Positions 1 through 11,977 are shown, counted from the first letter of the stretch. The stretch is 64,000 nucleotides of DNA from Ziziphus jujuba (GCF_031755915.1 NC_083379.1:27404001-27468000), one strand, 5' to 3'. Made by a program: numbers and translations. The notes: generated by a model from the sequence alone, not told the origin.

Positions 1-1041
1 ATGCACATTTGTTAGTTGACTATTTACTGGCTCTGTCGTGAAGTTACCATGGTAGCACAATTTTCTCGATTCATCAGTGGTTGAGTTCAGCCCCAAATCT
101 TCCATGAAAGCAACTATTTTGATGCGAAATTCTGTATACAAGCCGCTGACTAACCAAAGACCTGATGTTCCCGTGTCCATCACTGCACTTTTGGACCACA
201 TACCATTAGGATTGATGTAGGTGTTGCTGTTTCCTACAGTTACGGATTGTAAAGAAAGATAGTAATGACCCGAATATTGTATATCTATAGGGGTAGTGAA
301 TCCTTCAAAATTTGCCTCCTCACCTAAGATCAATAGGTTATAACCATAATCTTTATCGGTTATATCTCCAATGCAGTAAGAAAATTTTGATCCAAAGGCC
401 GAAATGGTATAAGATCTGTTGGAAAGTCCAAAAATGCCGTTGAATTTGGAATCAGGAAGTGATTGGGAATCGCTACTACACCCAAATACCATACCAGACA
501 CAACGGTAATTTCTTCAGCGATTCCTTCATGTATTGGTCCGAAGGTGAGTTGTTTAGTGGCAATCAGCCCACTGGACATTGATCCTCTAGCATAATTCCT
601 TTTGTTGTAGAAGCATTGGCCGGTTGGGGAGCACTCTCCATTTGCTGAAATATCGATACAACGTTGATCATCACACTGTATAGATGTATAAGTTGATGAG
701 TGAGACGGATCATATATTGCCCTGTTGATGGCCCGCCTACGACATTGCCTGCAACCAGCACAGTCAACCCAAAGAAGGTTGCTTCCTGTATCCATCACTG
801 CGAATTGTTGGACGGGTGGTTGGCCAATTTGGAAGTTGATGAACAGTAGGGGTCCGGAGTAATAATTTGTAGGCTCAAGCTTAGCTTTTGCTTCTGGCTG
901 GAAATATTTTGGGACAATCGCATGATCACTGTGGATAAGTTTGATAACCAAGCCTTTTGGTTTGGGGACGTGAGGGCGACTGGTTGTGAAAGTGGTCAAA
1001 GTTGTTGCCAAAAGGAGAAAAAAAAACAAACATGAAGCCAT
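1..1041 (-). CDS. A1 aspartic protease, nepenthesin/CDR1-like (5' part)
   Basis: An uninterrupted 347-codon frame starts at ATG 1041 and runs off the left edge without a stop. The product opens with a signal peptide (Met-Ala-Ser-Cys-Leu, then Phe/Leu-rich to about residue 20), so entry into the secretory pathway is expected. The first catalytic motif is DTGSN (Asp84) and the second DTGTSG (Asp289). A Cys-rich loop between residues 94 and 143 matches the nepenthesin-type insertion of plant A1 proteases. The flap region carries Tyr150 followed by ARGS, where relatives usually have GDGS. Family members are usually about 420-450 residues and single-exon, so roughly 80-100 C-terminal residues lie outside the window. 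CDR1-like members act in apoplastic peptide signalling and defence, but the role here is inference. The frame depends on a run of nine T in the signal-peptide codons. Neighbouring DNA is transposon sequence. Confidence 0.9.
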   Translation of the reverse strand, partial: MASCLFFFLLLATTLTTFTTSRPHVPKPKGLVIKLIHSDHAIVPKYFQPEAKAKLEPTNYYSGPLLFINFQIGQPPVQQFAVMDTGSNLLWVDCAGCRQCRRRAINRAIYDPSHSSTYTSIQCDDQRCIDISANGECSPTGQCFYNKRNYARGSMSSGLIATKQLTFGPIHEGIAEEITVVSGMVFGCSSDSQSLPDSKFNGIFGLSNRSYTISAFGSKFSYCIGDITDKDYGYNLLILGEEANFEGFTTPIDIQYSGHYYLSLQSVTVGNSNTYINPNGMWSKSAVMDTGTSGLWLVSGLYTEFRIKIVAFMEDLGLNSTTDESRKLCYHGNFTTEPVNSQLTNVH

Positions 1042-1357
1042 TGATCCGGTAAGTGTAGGACCACCTTTGATTTTTCTGCTGTTAAAGTTTTACTACTTGT
1101 ATATTTGGATTTTAATTGCAAGGCATATAACGTTTGTTTGTTGGTTGAAAAAGATAAAAAGTATGAAATTTGTTGCTTGTGTTAGTTGAACAAGTGTAAA
1201 AGTATGAACTTTCACACAAAAGTTACACTTTCTTTAATTTTAAAGATAAATTAATAAGAAATTTGAACAAGTATATACGTACGTGGAGCTAATTTTTTCC
1301 CAAAGCATGGTGATATTTGATGAAATAATTAAAACAATGATTGAAACAATAACGACG
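1042..1357. promoter_or_regulatory. Upstream region of the protease gene
   Basis: AT-rich non-coding DNA between the protease start and the CACTA terminus. On the minus strand a TATA-like GTATATAC lies near 1269-1276, about 230 bp before the ATG. No other element is assigned. With the CACTA end only 317 bp from the ATG, the gene's distal promoter has been displaced or replaced. Confidence 0.4.
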
Positions 1358-1839
1358 CACTACGCGAAAATTGATATCTAGCGACACTCACTTAACGATG
1401 CTACGAAAGAAACACGTCCGAAAAAACAAAACCACGACTCTGAGGTTAATACGTCAGTAAAAATTCAATAAATATACGACGTACTATATAGATTGTGAGT
1501 CGCCTGTTCTCTCCTTCCTTTTTTTTTTAGTTCTTTTAATTAATCTAATTTTCATTCAACAACAAATAATCCATAAAAATATTAAAGCAACATAACTGAG
1601 GTTGTTTTTTTTTTTTTCTTTTTTGTTATACGTGTAACAAGCAACGCACCAGTAAGATTGTGCATCGCCTGTTCTCTCTTAACCTTTTTTTTTTAAATCT
1701 TTTAATCAATCTAATTTTATTTTAATAATAACAATCAATAAAAATATTAGTACACCAATAAGATTGTGCGTCGCCTGTTCTCTCTTCACTTTTTATTTTT
1801 TTTTTAGTTTTCTTTTATTTTTTAATAAAATATAAATAA

Positions 1840-4800
1840 GACCATCATAAGAATTGAACCCAGAACCTCCTACACTCTCAAGAAATCACTACACCACCAG
1901 GTCACATGACTTGTATGTACTAATGCAACAAAAACTGCTCAAAAATGGTGTTAGGCGATAAATTACTTAAAGAATGCGTCGCCAAATACATGAACGGGTG
2001 ACGCATTCTTCAACAAATGCGTCGCCTTTTCTTTTCTTCTTTTTCAAATTTTTTGTCTAAACATTTAAAAAGAAATAAAATCAAAATAGGGCCATAAAAA
2101 GAAATGAACCCAAAACCTCCTACACTCTCAAGAAATCACCACATCACCAGGCAAAATAACCTATATGTATTGATATAGCACAAACTGGTTAATATAATGT
2201 CAGGCGACGCATTATATTAGGAATGCATTGCCATATAGACGAACATGTGACATATTATTCAAAAACTGCGTCGCCTATTCTTTTTCTTTTTTCAATTTTT
2301 TTGTTTAAACATTTTAAAAAAAGCAAAAACTGGTTAATATAATATCAGGCGACTCATTATGTTAGGAATGCTTCGCCAAATAAACGAACAGCCGACATAT
2401 TATTCAACAAATGCATCGCCTATTCTTTTTCTTTTTTCAATTTTTTTGTTTAAACATTTAAAAAAAAATAAAATCAAAATAGAGCCATAACAAGAATTAA
2501 ACCCAGGACTTCTTACACTCTCAAGAAATCACCACACCACCAGGCCAAATGACTTATATGTACTGATACAGCAAAAATTGGTTAATATAGTGCTAGGCGA
2601 CGAATTATTCAAACAATGCATTGCCAAATACATGAATAGGTGATGCATTCTTCAACAAATGCGTCGCCTGTTCTTTTTTTTTTTCAATTTGTTTTAAACA
2701 TTTAAAAAAAATAAAAAAAAATGCATCGCCTGTTCTTTTTTCTTTTTCCAATTTTTTTTAAACATTTAAAAAAAATAAAATCAAAATAGAGCCATAATAA
2801 GAATTAAACCCAGGACTTCCTACACTCTCAAGAAATCACCACACCACCAAGCCAAATGACTTATATGTACTGATACAGCAAAAATTGGTTAACATAGTAT
2901 TAGGCGACGCATTATTCAAACAATGCGTCGCCAAATACATGAACAGGCGACCCATTCTTCAACAAATGCGTCGCTTAATTTTTTTTTAACATTTTAAAAA
3001 AAATAAAATCAAAATATGGCCAGAACAAGAATTGAACCCAGGACCTCCTACACTCTCAAGAAATCCCCACACTACCAGGCCAAATCACTTATATGTACTG
3101 ATACAGCAAAAATTGGTTAATATAGTATTAGGCGACGCATTATTTAAACATTGCGTCGCCAAACACATGAACAGGCAACACATTTTCTTTTTTTTCTTCT
3201 TTTTTTGGTTTAAACATTTAAAAAAAAAAGAAAATCAAAATATGGCCATAACAAGAATTGAACCCAGGACGCATTATTTAAACAATGAGTCGCCAACGCA
3301 TTATTTAAACAATGAGTCGCCAAATACATGAACAAGCGACGCATTGTCCAACAAATGCGCCGCCTGTTTTTTTTTTTTTTTTTTTTCAATTTTTTTGTTT
3401 AAACTTTTAAAAAAAATAAAATCAAGATAGGGCTGTAACAAGAATTGAACGCAGAACCTTCTACACTCTCAAGAAATCACCACACCATCGAGCCAAATGA
3501 CTTATATGTACTGATACAGCAAAAACTGGTTAATAGAGTGTTAGGCGACGCATTCTTTAAACAACGCATCGCCAAATACATGAACAAGCGATGCATTCTT
3601 CAACAAATGCGTTGCCTGTTCTTTTCTTTTTTTTCAATTTTTTTTAAACAATTAAAAAAAATAAAATCAAAATAGGACCACAACATGAATTGAACCCAGG
3701 ACCTCCTACAACCTCAAGAAATCACCATACCACAAGGCCAAATAACTTATATGTGCTTATACTGCAAAAATTGGTTAATATAGTGTTAGGCGACGTATTA
3801 TTTAAACAATGTGTCGCGAAATACATGAACAGGCGACACATTCTTCAACAAAATGCGTCGCCTACTGTTTTTTTTTTTCAATTTTTTTTAAACATTTAAA
3901 AATAAATAAAATCAAAATATGACCATAACAAGAATTGAACCCAGGACCTTCAACACTCTCAGGAAATCACCACACCACCAGGCCAAATGACTTATATATA
4001 CTGATACAGCAAAAATTGGTTAACATAGTGTTAGACGACGCATTATTTAAACAATGCGTCACCAAATACATGAACAGGCGATGCATTCTTCAACAAATTC
4101 GTCGCCTGTTCTTTTTTTTCTTCAATTTTTTTTGTTTAAACATGAAAAAAAAAATCAAAATAGGGCCATAACAAGAAGTGAACCCAGGACCACCTACACT
4201 ATCAAGAAATCACCACACACCAGGCCAAATGACTTATATGTATTGATACAGGAAAAATTGGTTAATATAGTGTTAGGCGGCGCATTATTTAAGCAATGCG
4301 TCGCCAAATACATGAACAGGCGACGCATTCTTCAACAAATGCATCGCCTGTTCTTTTTTTTTTTTTTCAATTTTTTTAGTTTAAACATTGAAAAATAAAT
4401 AAAATCAAAATAGGGCCATAACAAGAATTGAACGAGGACCTTCTACACTATCAAAAAACCACCATACCACCAGGCCAAATGACTTATATGTATTGATACA
4501 GGAAAAATTGGTTAATATAGTATTAGGCGACGCATTATTTAAACAATGCGTCGCCAAGTACATAAAAAGGCGACGCATTCTTCAACAAATGCGTCACTTG
4601 ATCTTTGTTTTTTTTCAATTTTTTTTAAACATCTAAAAATTGATAAAATCAAAATAGGGCCATAACAAGAATTAAATAGTGGACCTCTTACACTCTTAAG
4701 AAATCACAACACCACCAAGCCAAATGACTTATATGTATTGATATAGGAAAAATTGGTAAATATAGTGTTAGGCGACGCATTATTTAAACAATGCATCGCC

Positions 4801-4967
4801 AAATACATGAACAGGCGACGAATTAACAAAAAATGCATCGCCTGTGCTTTTTTTTTTCTCAATTTTTTTTGTTTAAACACTTCAAAAAAAAAATAAAATC
4901 AAAATAGGGCCATAACAAGAAGTGAACCCAGGACCACCTGCACTATCAAGAAATCACCACACCACCA
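1840..4967. repeat. ~244-bp tandem array, left block
   Basis: About 13 diverged copies of a unit of about 240-250 bp. Each unit has, in order, a hairpin with GGCGACGCATT / AATGCGTCGCC arms, the phrase aaatacatgaacagg, a second hairpin with the same arms, a T-run, an A/T-rich spacer, gaattgaacccaggacctcc, ccaccaggccaaatgac, and a link to the next unit. The first copies (1840-2500) are the most degraded. Short plus-strand reading frames in this block are translations of the repeat and not genes. Confidence 0.93.
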
Positions 4968-4980
4968 GGCCAAATTAGGG

Positions 4981-5160
4981 GTGGGCTCGGTGCGGATTGG
5001 TTCGGTTTTTGGGGTTTTTTTAAACCTAACCGACCAATTCGGTTTGGGTTGGTTACATTACCGAACCGAACCGAACCCAATATACAAACCGAACCGAACC
5101 GAACCGACCATATTTGATCGGTTTGGGTTGGATTTGCGGGTTGGGCCGGTCTGGGCTTCG
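4981..5160. repeat. hAT left subterminal repeats
   Basis: Degenerate short repeats of the type ccgaaccgaacc and ggtttgggttgg in both orientations, many of them nearly continuous (for example around 5060-5105). They are the likely transposase binding sites. The right end at 11785-11965 has the same words. Confidence 0.8.
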
Positions 5161-5849
5161 TGTTGGGCCTCGGCCCAAATTGTATATATATATATATATA
5201 TATTTCGAATTTGGTATTTTTTGGACAAAAATTGTATAAAAAAATTTTTAGGCCTTTTTAATCATCAATCTATATTTTAAATTAGATATTCTTTTCAAAT
5301 TATTCTTTAAATTAAATAATTTTAACATACATCCATCCACCTAAACAAAAATACCAAATAAGTTAATTATTAAGCATCAAACATATTAAATAATACAACA
5401 CATAATCATACAACTATAATACAAATCTACAACTACCACCACCCAATTATAAACCATACATCAACGAATAAAGTATATAACAAGTCTACAACCATTATTA
5501 GCTACAAAATAAAATACAACCCATATTTGAAATCTAAAATTTTAAAATAAACTTATAATTAAATAAACTAATAATCCATAAAAATAAAAATTATTTTAAA
5601 TATTGTTTTCTTCCACATTCTCCATTGCATGAAAAGCCACCAGCAGTAACCACAAGCTCACTACCTCAATAAACCAAATTCCATTCATCCTTCAACAAAC
5701 ATTAAAATTATAAATAAACATTAAACATTAAGCATTAAATGTAAAGAATTAGCAATCAATAAACATTAAGTGTATTACTAAAATATTATCTAACTTAAAA
5801 GATAATTGATGATTTGGAATTAACAACAAACTTACCAAGTAATCATATA

Positions 5850-8160
5850 TCAATTAGGTGGAGGTAAACTTTGTTTTGTAACCCAAGATGCTCCTAAACA
5901 AATTAAAATATGATATTAGATTAATTAGTAAGCTAAAAGAAGTTGTAAATATTACTAAAAAATTCTAAAAACTCTAAAATAGATAATAAAAATAAAATTA
6001 CAAATAATAATAATAAAAAAAATTCTTACCCGATTCAATAGAATCATAATATGCGACATCTTCTATTGGTATTTCAACTCTATAATCATACGTCATAGGC
6101 TTTGATTGCAACCAATTTTGAGAACAAATCAAAGCCTCCACCATTTTTGGACCCAATGAACTTCGGAATGCATCAAGAATACGCCCTCCGGTACTAAAAG
6201 CAGATTCGGATGCTACTGTAGAAACTGGAATGGCGTATACATCTCTTGCAATTTGAGATAAAATTCGATATTTTGTCCAATTATTTTTCCACCAAGCCAA
6301 AATATCAAATTTCTCACTCTCCACATCCTCACATGGATCAAACAAAAATTTATCAACCTCATTCTTTATTTCCAATACATTTTTTTCCATTTTTCTTTTT
6401 TTAAATTGTGATTCTTTCAAACGCCAACGATCATCTATGCTTCCATCATCCAATGAATCCATCATCATCCCACTTTGTTGTGCTTGCATTGATTGACCAT
6501 CATTTGAATTTGATACTTTAGAACTCCCATTCATAGAATCAATTTCCTTATAGAAGTTGTAAAGGTTAACTAAAGTATCTTTTACATCCCTAGTCAAAGA
6601 TTCAACCATACCACTTTCATAAGCATCCTCAAAAAGATATGATACATATTCCAGCTTATATCGTGGATCAAGCACAATGGCAATAAGCAACAACTTGTTG
6701 ACATTTCCAAGTGAACCCCAATATTTGTCAAACTTTATCAACATTTTCTTTGCCATATCGGCCATCAAATGATTTTGACTATTACTCCATTCAACAAGTG
6801 CATTATACATCAAACTCAATTCATGAAAACATATATTAGAAGTAACAGTCAAAGAGGCACTAAACTTTAAGGTAACTTCATAAAAAGTAGCAAGAAATTT
6901 CACAAAAACCCTTGCACTATCCCAATCTTTAATTAGAGGTGGTCCGGCTCTCTTCCTTCCTACTTCATGTTCCTCAAAATATCCAAGATAATGTCCATCA
7001 GCATCTATCATCCTATCAAAACCTTTTTGATACTTCAAAGCCGAGTTCAACATCAAATAGGTGGAATTCCACCTAGTAGACACATCCAAAACCACGATTT
7101 CTTTATATTCAATTTTCTCCTTCTCTACACATTCTTTAAATTTGTTTAACCTTGAAGGAGATGATCGAACATATCTAATAGCATTACGAATTCCAGCAAT
7201 ACTATCATGGATTTCCTTTAATCCAAATGTCACAATTAAATTTACAATATGTGCAGCACAACGAACATGTAAAAACTCACCATCCAAAACATTTCCTTTC
7301 CAATAATTTAATTTTTCTTTCAAAAAATTAACAGCCACATCATTTGAAGAAGCATTATCAACCGTTATTGTGAAAACCCTTTCAATACCCCATTCAATCA
7401 AACAATTTTCTATAACCTTACCAATTGTCTCACCCTTATGATTTTGCACAATACAAAAATTTAAAATTCTCTTATGCAACTTCCAATCATCATCAATGAA
7501 ATGAGCGGTAAGAGTCATGTAATTGTTATTTTGAATGGAAGTCCATGTGTCCGTCGTAAGACAAACCCTTTGCTTCCTCAATGAAAACACACTCTTCAAA
7601 ATTTTTTTCTCATCTAAGTACAACTGAAACACATCTCTAGAAATTGTTCTACGAGATGGAGGTTCAAACTTAGGGTTCAAAGCATTACAAAACTTTCTAA
7701 ACCCTTCTCCTTCAACGTGGCTAAATGGTAACTCGTCCATGATGATCATTTCTGCACATGCAAGCCTACATGCCTCTTTACTAAATGTTGTACTCATAGA
7801 GACCAAATTGCTACTACCACTTTCAAATGAAAGAACTTGTTGCTTTTTATCCTCCATCCTATTAGGGTATTTTTTGCATTGGTTCATCAAATGGTTTCGC
7901 AATGTACTAGTTCCACATCTCTTGGTATTACATGCATAATCTACCCCACAATGTTTACATTTGCACCTAGGATTATTTGGATCATAATCTGGAATTTTTT
8001 CAAAATGTTCCCAAACCCAAGATGGAGCCCTAGAAGGTTTTCTCTTTTGCGTTTTATAAGGTTTATCCAACTGTGAAGGTTGAGATTCAGCTTTATCTGA
8101 TTCATTTAAATACTCATCCAATTCATTAATATCATACAAATCATTGTGGCCCTCATCCAT
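5850..8160 (-). CDS. hAT transposase (BED zinc finger, Ac/Tam3-like)
   Basis: Exon 1 runs from ATG 8160 to 6030. I infer an intron (donor G|GTAAG at 6029, acceptor TTTAG at 5894) and a short last exon 5893-5850 ending in TGA, which gives 724 residues. Without splicing the frame ends in a low-complexity FFYYYYL tail at 5998, so the spliced form is more credible. A BED-type zinc finger lies at about residues 45-100 (WVWEHF, then C-x2-C and a distal H/C pair). The centre is the RNase H-like catalytic core, with TTDTWTS near residue 200. The C-terminal hAT dimerisation region is near residues 630-695 (WWKNN, then PVSTVASESAFSTGGR). A 5'-UTR intron acceptor (AATAG) lies 8 bp before the ATG. The protein cuts and joins the element's own ends in the nucleus. 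No internal stop is seen. Confidence 0.93.
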
Positions 8161-8167
8161 CTAGAAC

Positions 8168-8809
8168 CTATTAAAAACAAAATAAACATATACATATATG
8201 TATATATATATATATACAAATATATATACATATAGCTGTCAAAATCAGCAGGCCAGGTTATATTAACAACTTCACAGCAATCAAGTCACACATCACTTCA
8301 CAATCTCCAAACTTCACAGCAAACAATTTCACAGCCTATGCTTCACTACACTTTCCAAAAGCAATTTTTGACCTTCCCACATGCAAAAATAACGAGAAAA
8401 AGGCTAAGTAACTTACCTCCAAATAATAGACAATCACACAATTGTTTGTGATCTTGGAATTAAACGAAGAAAAGGAATGCTATTCGATTTATGCAAGTCA
8501 CGATAGGCTGTTTGATTTTATCTACAAAACAGGGGAAAAAAATATATTAGACCACAAAGCAAAATAAAAAAAATAAAATTGCAATACTAATTAGAAAAAA
8601 CAGAAAAAAAAAATTAATGCTATACACTTCTTCCATCCAAACTCCTGGTGTTAAGACTGATTAGAAAAAACAGCATTCCATAGTTTCCATGTATAATATT
8701 TTATGTATTTAAAATAGCATAGATTCTTTATCAAGACAAAAAGTTTTAGTTATGCATAAATAATTTTGAGTGACTTGAGGAAAAGTACCTCATATATAAT
8801 TATATATAA

Positions 8810-8841
<32 letters not shown>

Positions 8842-10223
8842 GCAGCTTGTACTTAATCACTTAATTGTTAGATATATATATGGTTCTGATATAAAAGTAA
8901 ATAGAACAGTCAAGGAGATTACATACGAGATAATTAGACTCTCTTTCACAATGCTTCAAAAATGATTATCTAAGAAGGCTAGTCCCACTCGTTGCTTAAT
9001 TAACCCATTTATACGCTTTGACTTTTTTTCCTCAATCATACTCTCACTTCATCACCATTTTGAATCAGTCCTCCAGAAAAGTAAAACTATAAATATTATT
9101 TTTCAGATCCACGGTTGCTTTATTAAAACGATTGATTTAGAAACCAGACAACAAATTAATACTACCTCTTGACAAAATGACTCTCAATTAAAGTATTTCT
9201 ACATAAGCTTCCCATAAATTTTGGAAGTTTATTAATTAATTGCTTAGGATATATATTTATATGTGTGAATGCTTATTTGTATTTATCATCATGACATACA
9301 TAGCCAAGAAAATTAATGAAACGATAAGCACCAAATTTATGATTGCGCGATCATAAACGACATAAAGTAGTTGGAAGGAAGAAGCAAAAGGAAACAAAAC
9401 AAGTTACGGAAAAGTAATGGTCATCAGTTTGGCACACGCAAAAATTGACAATTCTCTGTTTTTAACTTTATTTGGAACGTATATATATATATATATACTG
9501 TCATTTTAATCTAGGAACATTTTGGCTGTAAGTCGATAACCAATCCTATAAAATGCTTATTCTCAGCGGATCTACTTGCTCTTACTCTTCATCATCATCA
9601 TCCTAAACACACCTTGGCTGATGAGCATGCGAGACACACCAAAGTGAGCGTGGCAACACCCAACATTGTAGACAGCATGTATTGAAAGGCGAAGAACTTT
9701 GCTAAGACTATTTGTTTGGTTGCTGTGGAAGAGAAGCAAAATATTCAAAATTTTAAACAAACTTCCCATTCTATAAAATGGAACCAAAATAGAATAACTG
9801 CTGAAAAAGAGAAGTCAGAAACTACAAAATGCATTTTTCATCTACAATATAAGCATTCTCAAGCAACTTAACCAATAATGTAGAAAAGGCAACCAGTATT
9901 CCATGGGCAACTACATCTAGATGTTAGTTGGAAATATGAAATTTTACATACCAGAAAAGGTTTTAAGGGAAAATAATAAACTGAAAGAAAAGGAACGAAG
10001 AAAAAGTGAGAGGAAACAAAATAAAATTTTTCCCTACTGCAGCAATTTGGGAAAGAAACATGCAAAATTCCTGCCAGTCTCAGTAATCTAAACTACTTAA
10101 TGTGAGAATAATGGAGGAATAGGAACTATAATCGATGGCTAATGCGAGACCATAGCCGTAATAAACTGTAATAATTCAGAATTAACATTGAAGCTATACA
10201 ACAGCAAGAGCTCAAGAAAACAC
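8168..10223 (-). other. hAT internal non-coding region
   Basis: AT-rich DNA between the transposase exon and the unrelated exons, with (TA)n tracts near 8183-8222, 8791-8841 and 9480-9497. On the minus strand 9605-9700 could be read as one more exon: after an acceptor-like TTAG the frame gives a hydrophobic, membrane-like stretch (AFQYMLSTMLGVATLTLV). I see nothing else that codes. Confidence 0.4.
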
Positions 10224-11175
10224 CTTGGTAGGATTGTCTCCGTAATGTGCAACAGCAAGAGGAACAGCTTCTCGATTAAGCCCTGAAGCAATATATTTGC
10301 TCGAAGTGCCCTGAAATAACAAAAATGTTGACTTAATACCTTAGCATTTGAAAGCTAATTTTAAGAGACAGGTCAGTTTCAAGAAATCACGAGAAGTAAT
10401 TATTTGAATTAGTAAAGCAATTGGAAAGCTTTTACTAATTATTCATTTTGCATCAGCGATGTAATCAGAAAATTTTATTTATTTCCATATCAAAGACTGA
10501 CTAGACACATGGAAAACTACTTAATGATACTTATAAGATGAATCGACAATAAAATGCAAATTTCATGAGTCTTCAATACACTTAAAAGAACCTTCACAAA
10601 CATCAAAACAGAGGAGACATACCACTGAAGATGCTGATGACGTAGTCCTAGCTGGAAGGTTTTCCAACCCAAGCCTGCTCCAATTTTGGTTTTCTTTCTC
10701 TGCTTCAGCTATAACTTTTCTCTCAAAATCAAAATCATATTGGAAATTACTGTGGGGTATGTCACCTATTTGTGGTAGTAGTTGAGGCTGAAAAATAGGC
10801 AATTAAAACCAAAACCAAATCATATTATACACAACATATTGCGAGATAAAAACCAACTAGATTATGCAAACACCTGCACAAGCGTTCAATTTCGAAACAA
10901 AATATGAAACACAGGAAAACAATGGTTTAAATGACTTACTTTGCAGTAAACATGAAAAGAGTGAATATTAAAATTATATGTACTACAACATAAACATACT
11001 TTTCCCAATTAAATTTCTAAACATTTGAAAAGCAAAACAATGATTTGAATGATACTACGCAGTATTACATAAAACACAGGTCATGATCCCGACTAATATA
11101 ATGAAGTTCTAAAATAAAAGGAATAGGATATCTTACTGGTGGAGTGATTCGATATCATCTTGGATTATCAACTTC
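10224..11175 (-). pseudogene. Exons of an unrelated plant gene captured in the hAT element
   Basis: Three exons with correct splice borders and matching phase 0 lie in order on the minus strand: 11175-11137 (39 nt), 10787-10623 (165 nt) and 10310-10224 (87 nt). Their introns begin GTAAG or GTATG, or GTG for the last, and each acceptor ends in CAG. Joined, they read 97 codons, including FDFERKVIAEAEKENQNW and SKYIASGLNREAVPLAVAHY. One in-frame TGA interrupts the first exon. The product is charged and soluble, has no transposase character, and I do not recognise its family. Position inside intact hAT ends, between the transposase and the GC-rich leader, argues for transduplication of host DNA. 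It could instead be an old insertion site carried along. Function is unknown. Confidence 0.6.
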
Positions 11176-11426
11176 CTGAATAGAAAATAAAAAAGAACAA
11201 TAACAATAATTAATCCTAAACATGGCGTGTTTGACATTGAAACAAAGTTTAACTGGTTGAAAATTCGAATCCTTCTAACTTCTAGGGTTAGGAATTCATA
11301 AGTATTTGGCTCTAGCGAGCTATTTCAACATGCTTTACGTATATCAGTATATGTTTTTTTCTTTTCTGCTTTTCCTTCTATATTGTTTTAGGTACTCGTA
11401 CTACACGATCTGGGGAATTATTTTAC

Positions 11427-11690
11427 CTGCAGAGCTTGGGACTTGGGAGGGCGACGAGTGGTGGCGAATGGCGATCGGCGAGAGGGCGACGAGTGGACTG
11501 GGTCCGGTGCCGGCGGTTGTTCAAGTGGTGGCGTTGCTTGGGAGTTCAATCGGGTGGTGGCTGGCCGGAGGATGCTGCCTGCGAGTGGCGACTGGCGACG
11601 CGAATGCTAGGGCTTCAATTTCGTTTTGTGAGAATCTGAGATTGTGTTGACTGTTGAGTGCTCACTGTTGTGTATTGTGTTTTCATCTTG
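11427..11690 (-). promoter_or_regulatory. GC-rich probable leader exon or promoter of the hAT gene
   Basis: A CpG- and GC-rich island in otherwise AT-rich DNA. On the minus strand it ends in CTCTGCAG|GTAAAAT, a good splice donor at 11427, with no ATG-led long frame, which fits a 5'-UTR exon spliced to 11175 or to the transposase exon at 8167. A plus-strand reading frame here (11306-11650) has no protein character. Confidence 0.5.
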
Positions 11691-11769
11691 AAATCCAACG
11701 GTGGTAATTAGATGGTGAGAGATCAATGGCTTACAAAATTTCATAGAAATAATTTAATGAAAATAATTT

Positions 11770-11965
11770 TTGCAAAATGGCTCTTTGGGTATGAAACGGT
11801 TCGGTTCGGGTTGGGTGGGTTAAAATTCCTTCCAACCCGTAACCCGAACCGAAAATCTAATATTTTTATATGTATAACCCGACCCAAACCGACTAAACAA
11901 TAAAAACCAACCCAAACCGACCCAAATTCTTCGGTTTGGTCGGGTCAGGTCGGTTTTTGCCCACT
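11770..11965. repeat. hAT right subterminal repeats
   Basis: Repeats of ggttcggttcgggttggg and cccgacccaaaccgac type mirror the left end. They extend to the TIR that ends at 11969. Confidence 0.8.
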
Positions 11966-11977
11966 CCTAGGCCAAAT

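Larger units (their letters stand above)
4976..11969 (-). mobile_element. hAT transposon, 6994 bp, nearly complete
   Basis: Terminal inverted repeats are TAGGGGTGGGC (4976) and GCCCACTCCTA (ending 11969), one mismatch in 11 bp. They are flanked by a perfect 8-bp target duplication ggccaaat at 4968-4975 and 11970-11977. The target is a unit of the CACTA array, and the array resumes in register on the other side. The element has subterminal CCGAACC/GGTTCGG repeats, a minus-strand transposase gene (5850-8160), exons of an unrelated gene (10224-11175) and a GC-rich probable leader exon (11427-11690). TIR, TSD size and protein all agree on the hAT superfamily. A nearly uninterrupted transposase suggests fairly recent activity. 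Confidence 0.96.

Noticed and set aside
360..767. Two short minus-strand frames
   Set aside because: Out-of-frame shadows of the aspartic protease gene.
3032..4398. Plus-strand frames of 69-114 codons in the left array
   Set aside because: They repeat the same translated unit (EPRTTYTIKK, LGDALFKQCVAKYMNRR) once per 244 bp and have homopolymer tails. They are repeat translations, not genes.
9572..10065. Two short minus-strand frames within the hAT element
   Set aside because: No family signal and no good start context. Only the possible exon at 9605-9700 is mentioned, at low confidence.
11306..11650. 114-codon plus-strand frame in the GC-rich block
   Set aside because: No protein features; composition explains the open frame, and splice signals point to the minus strand.
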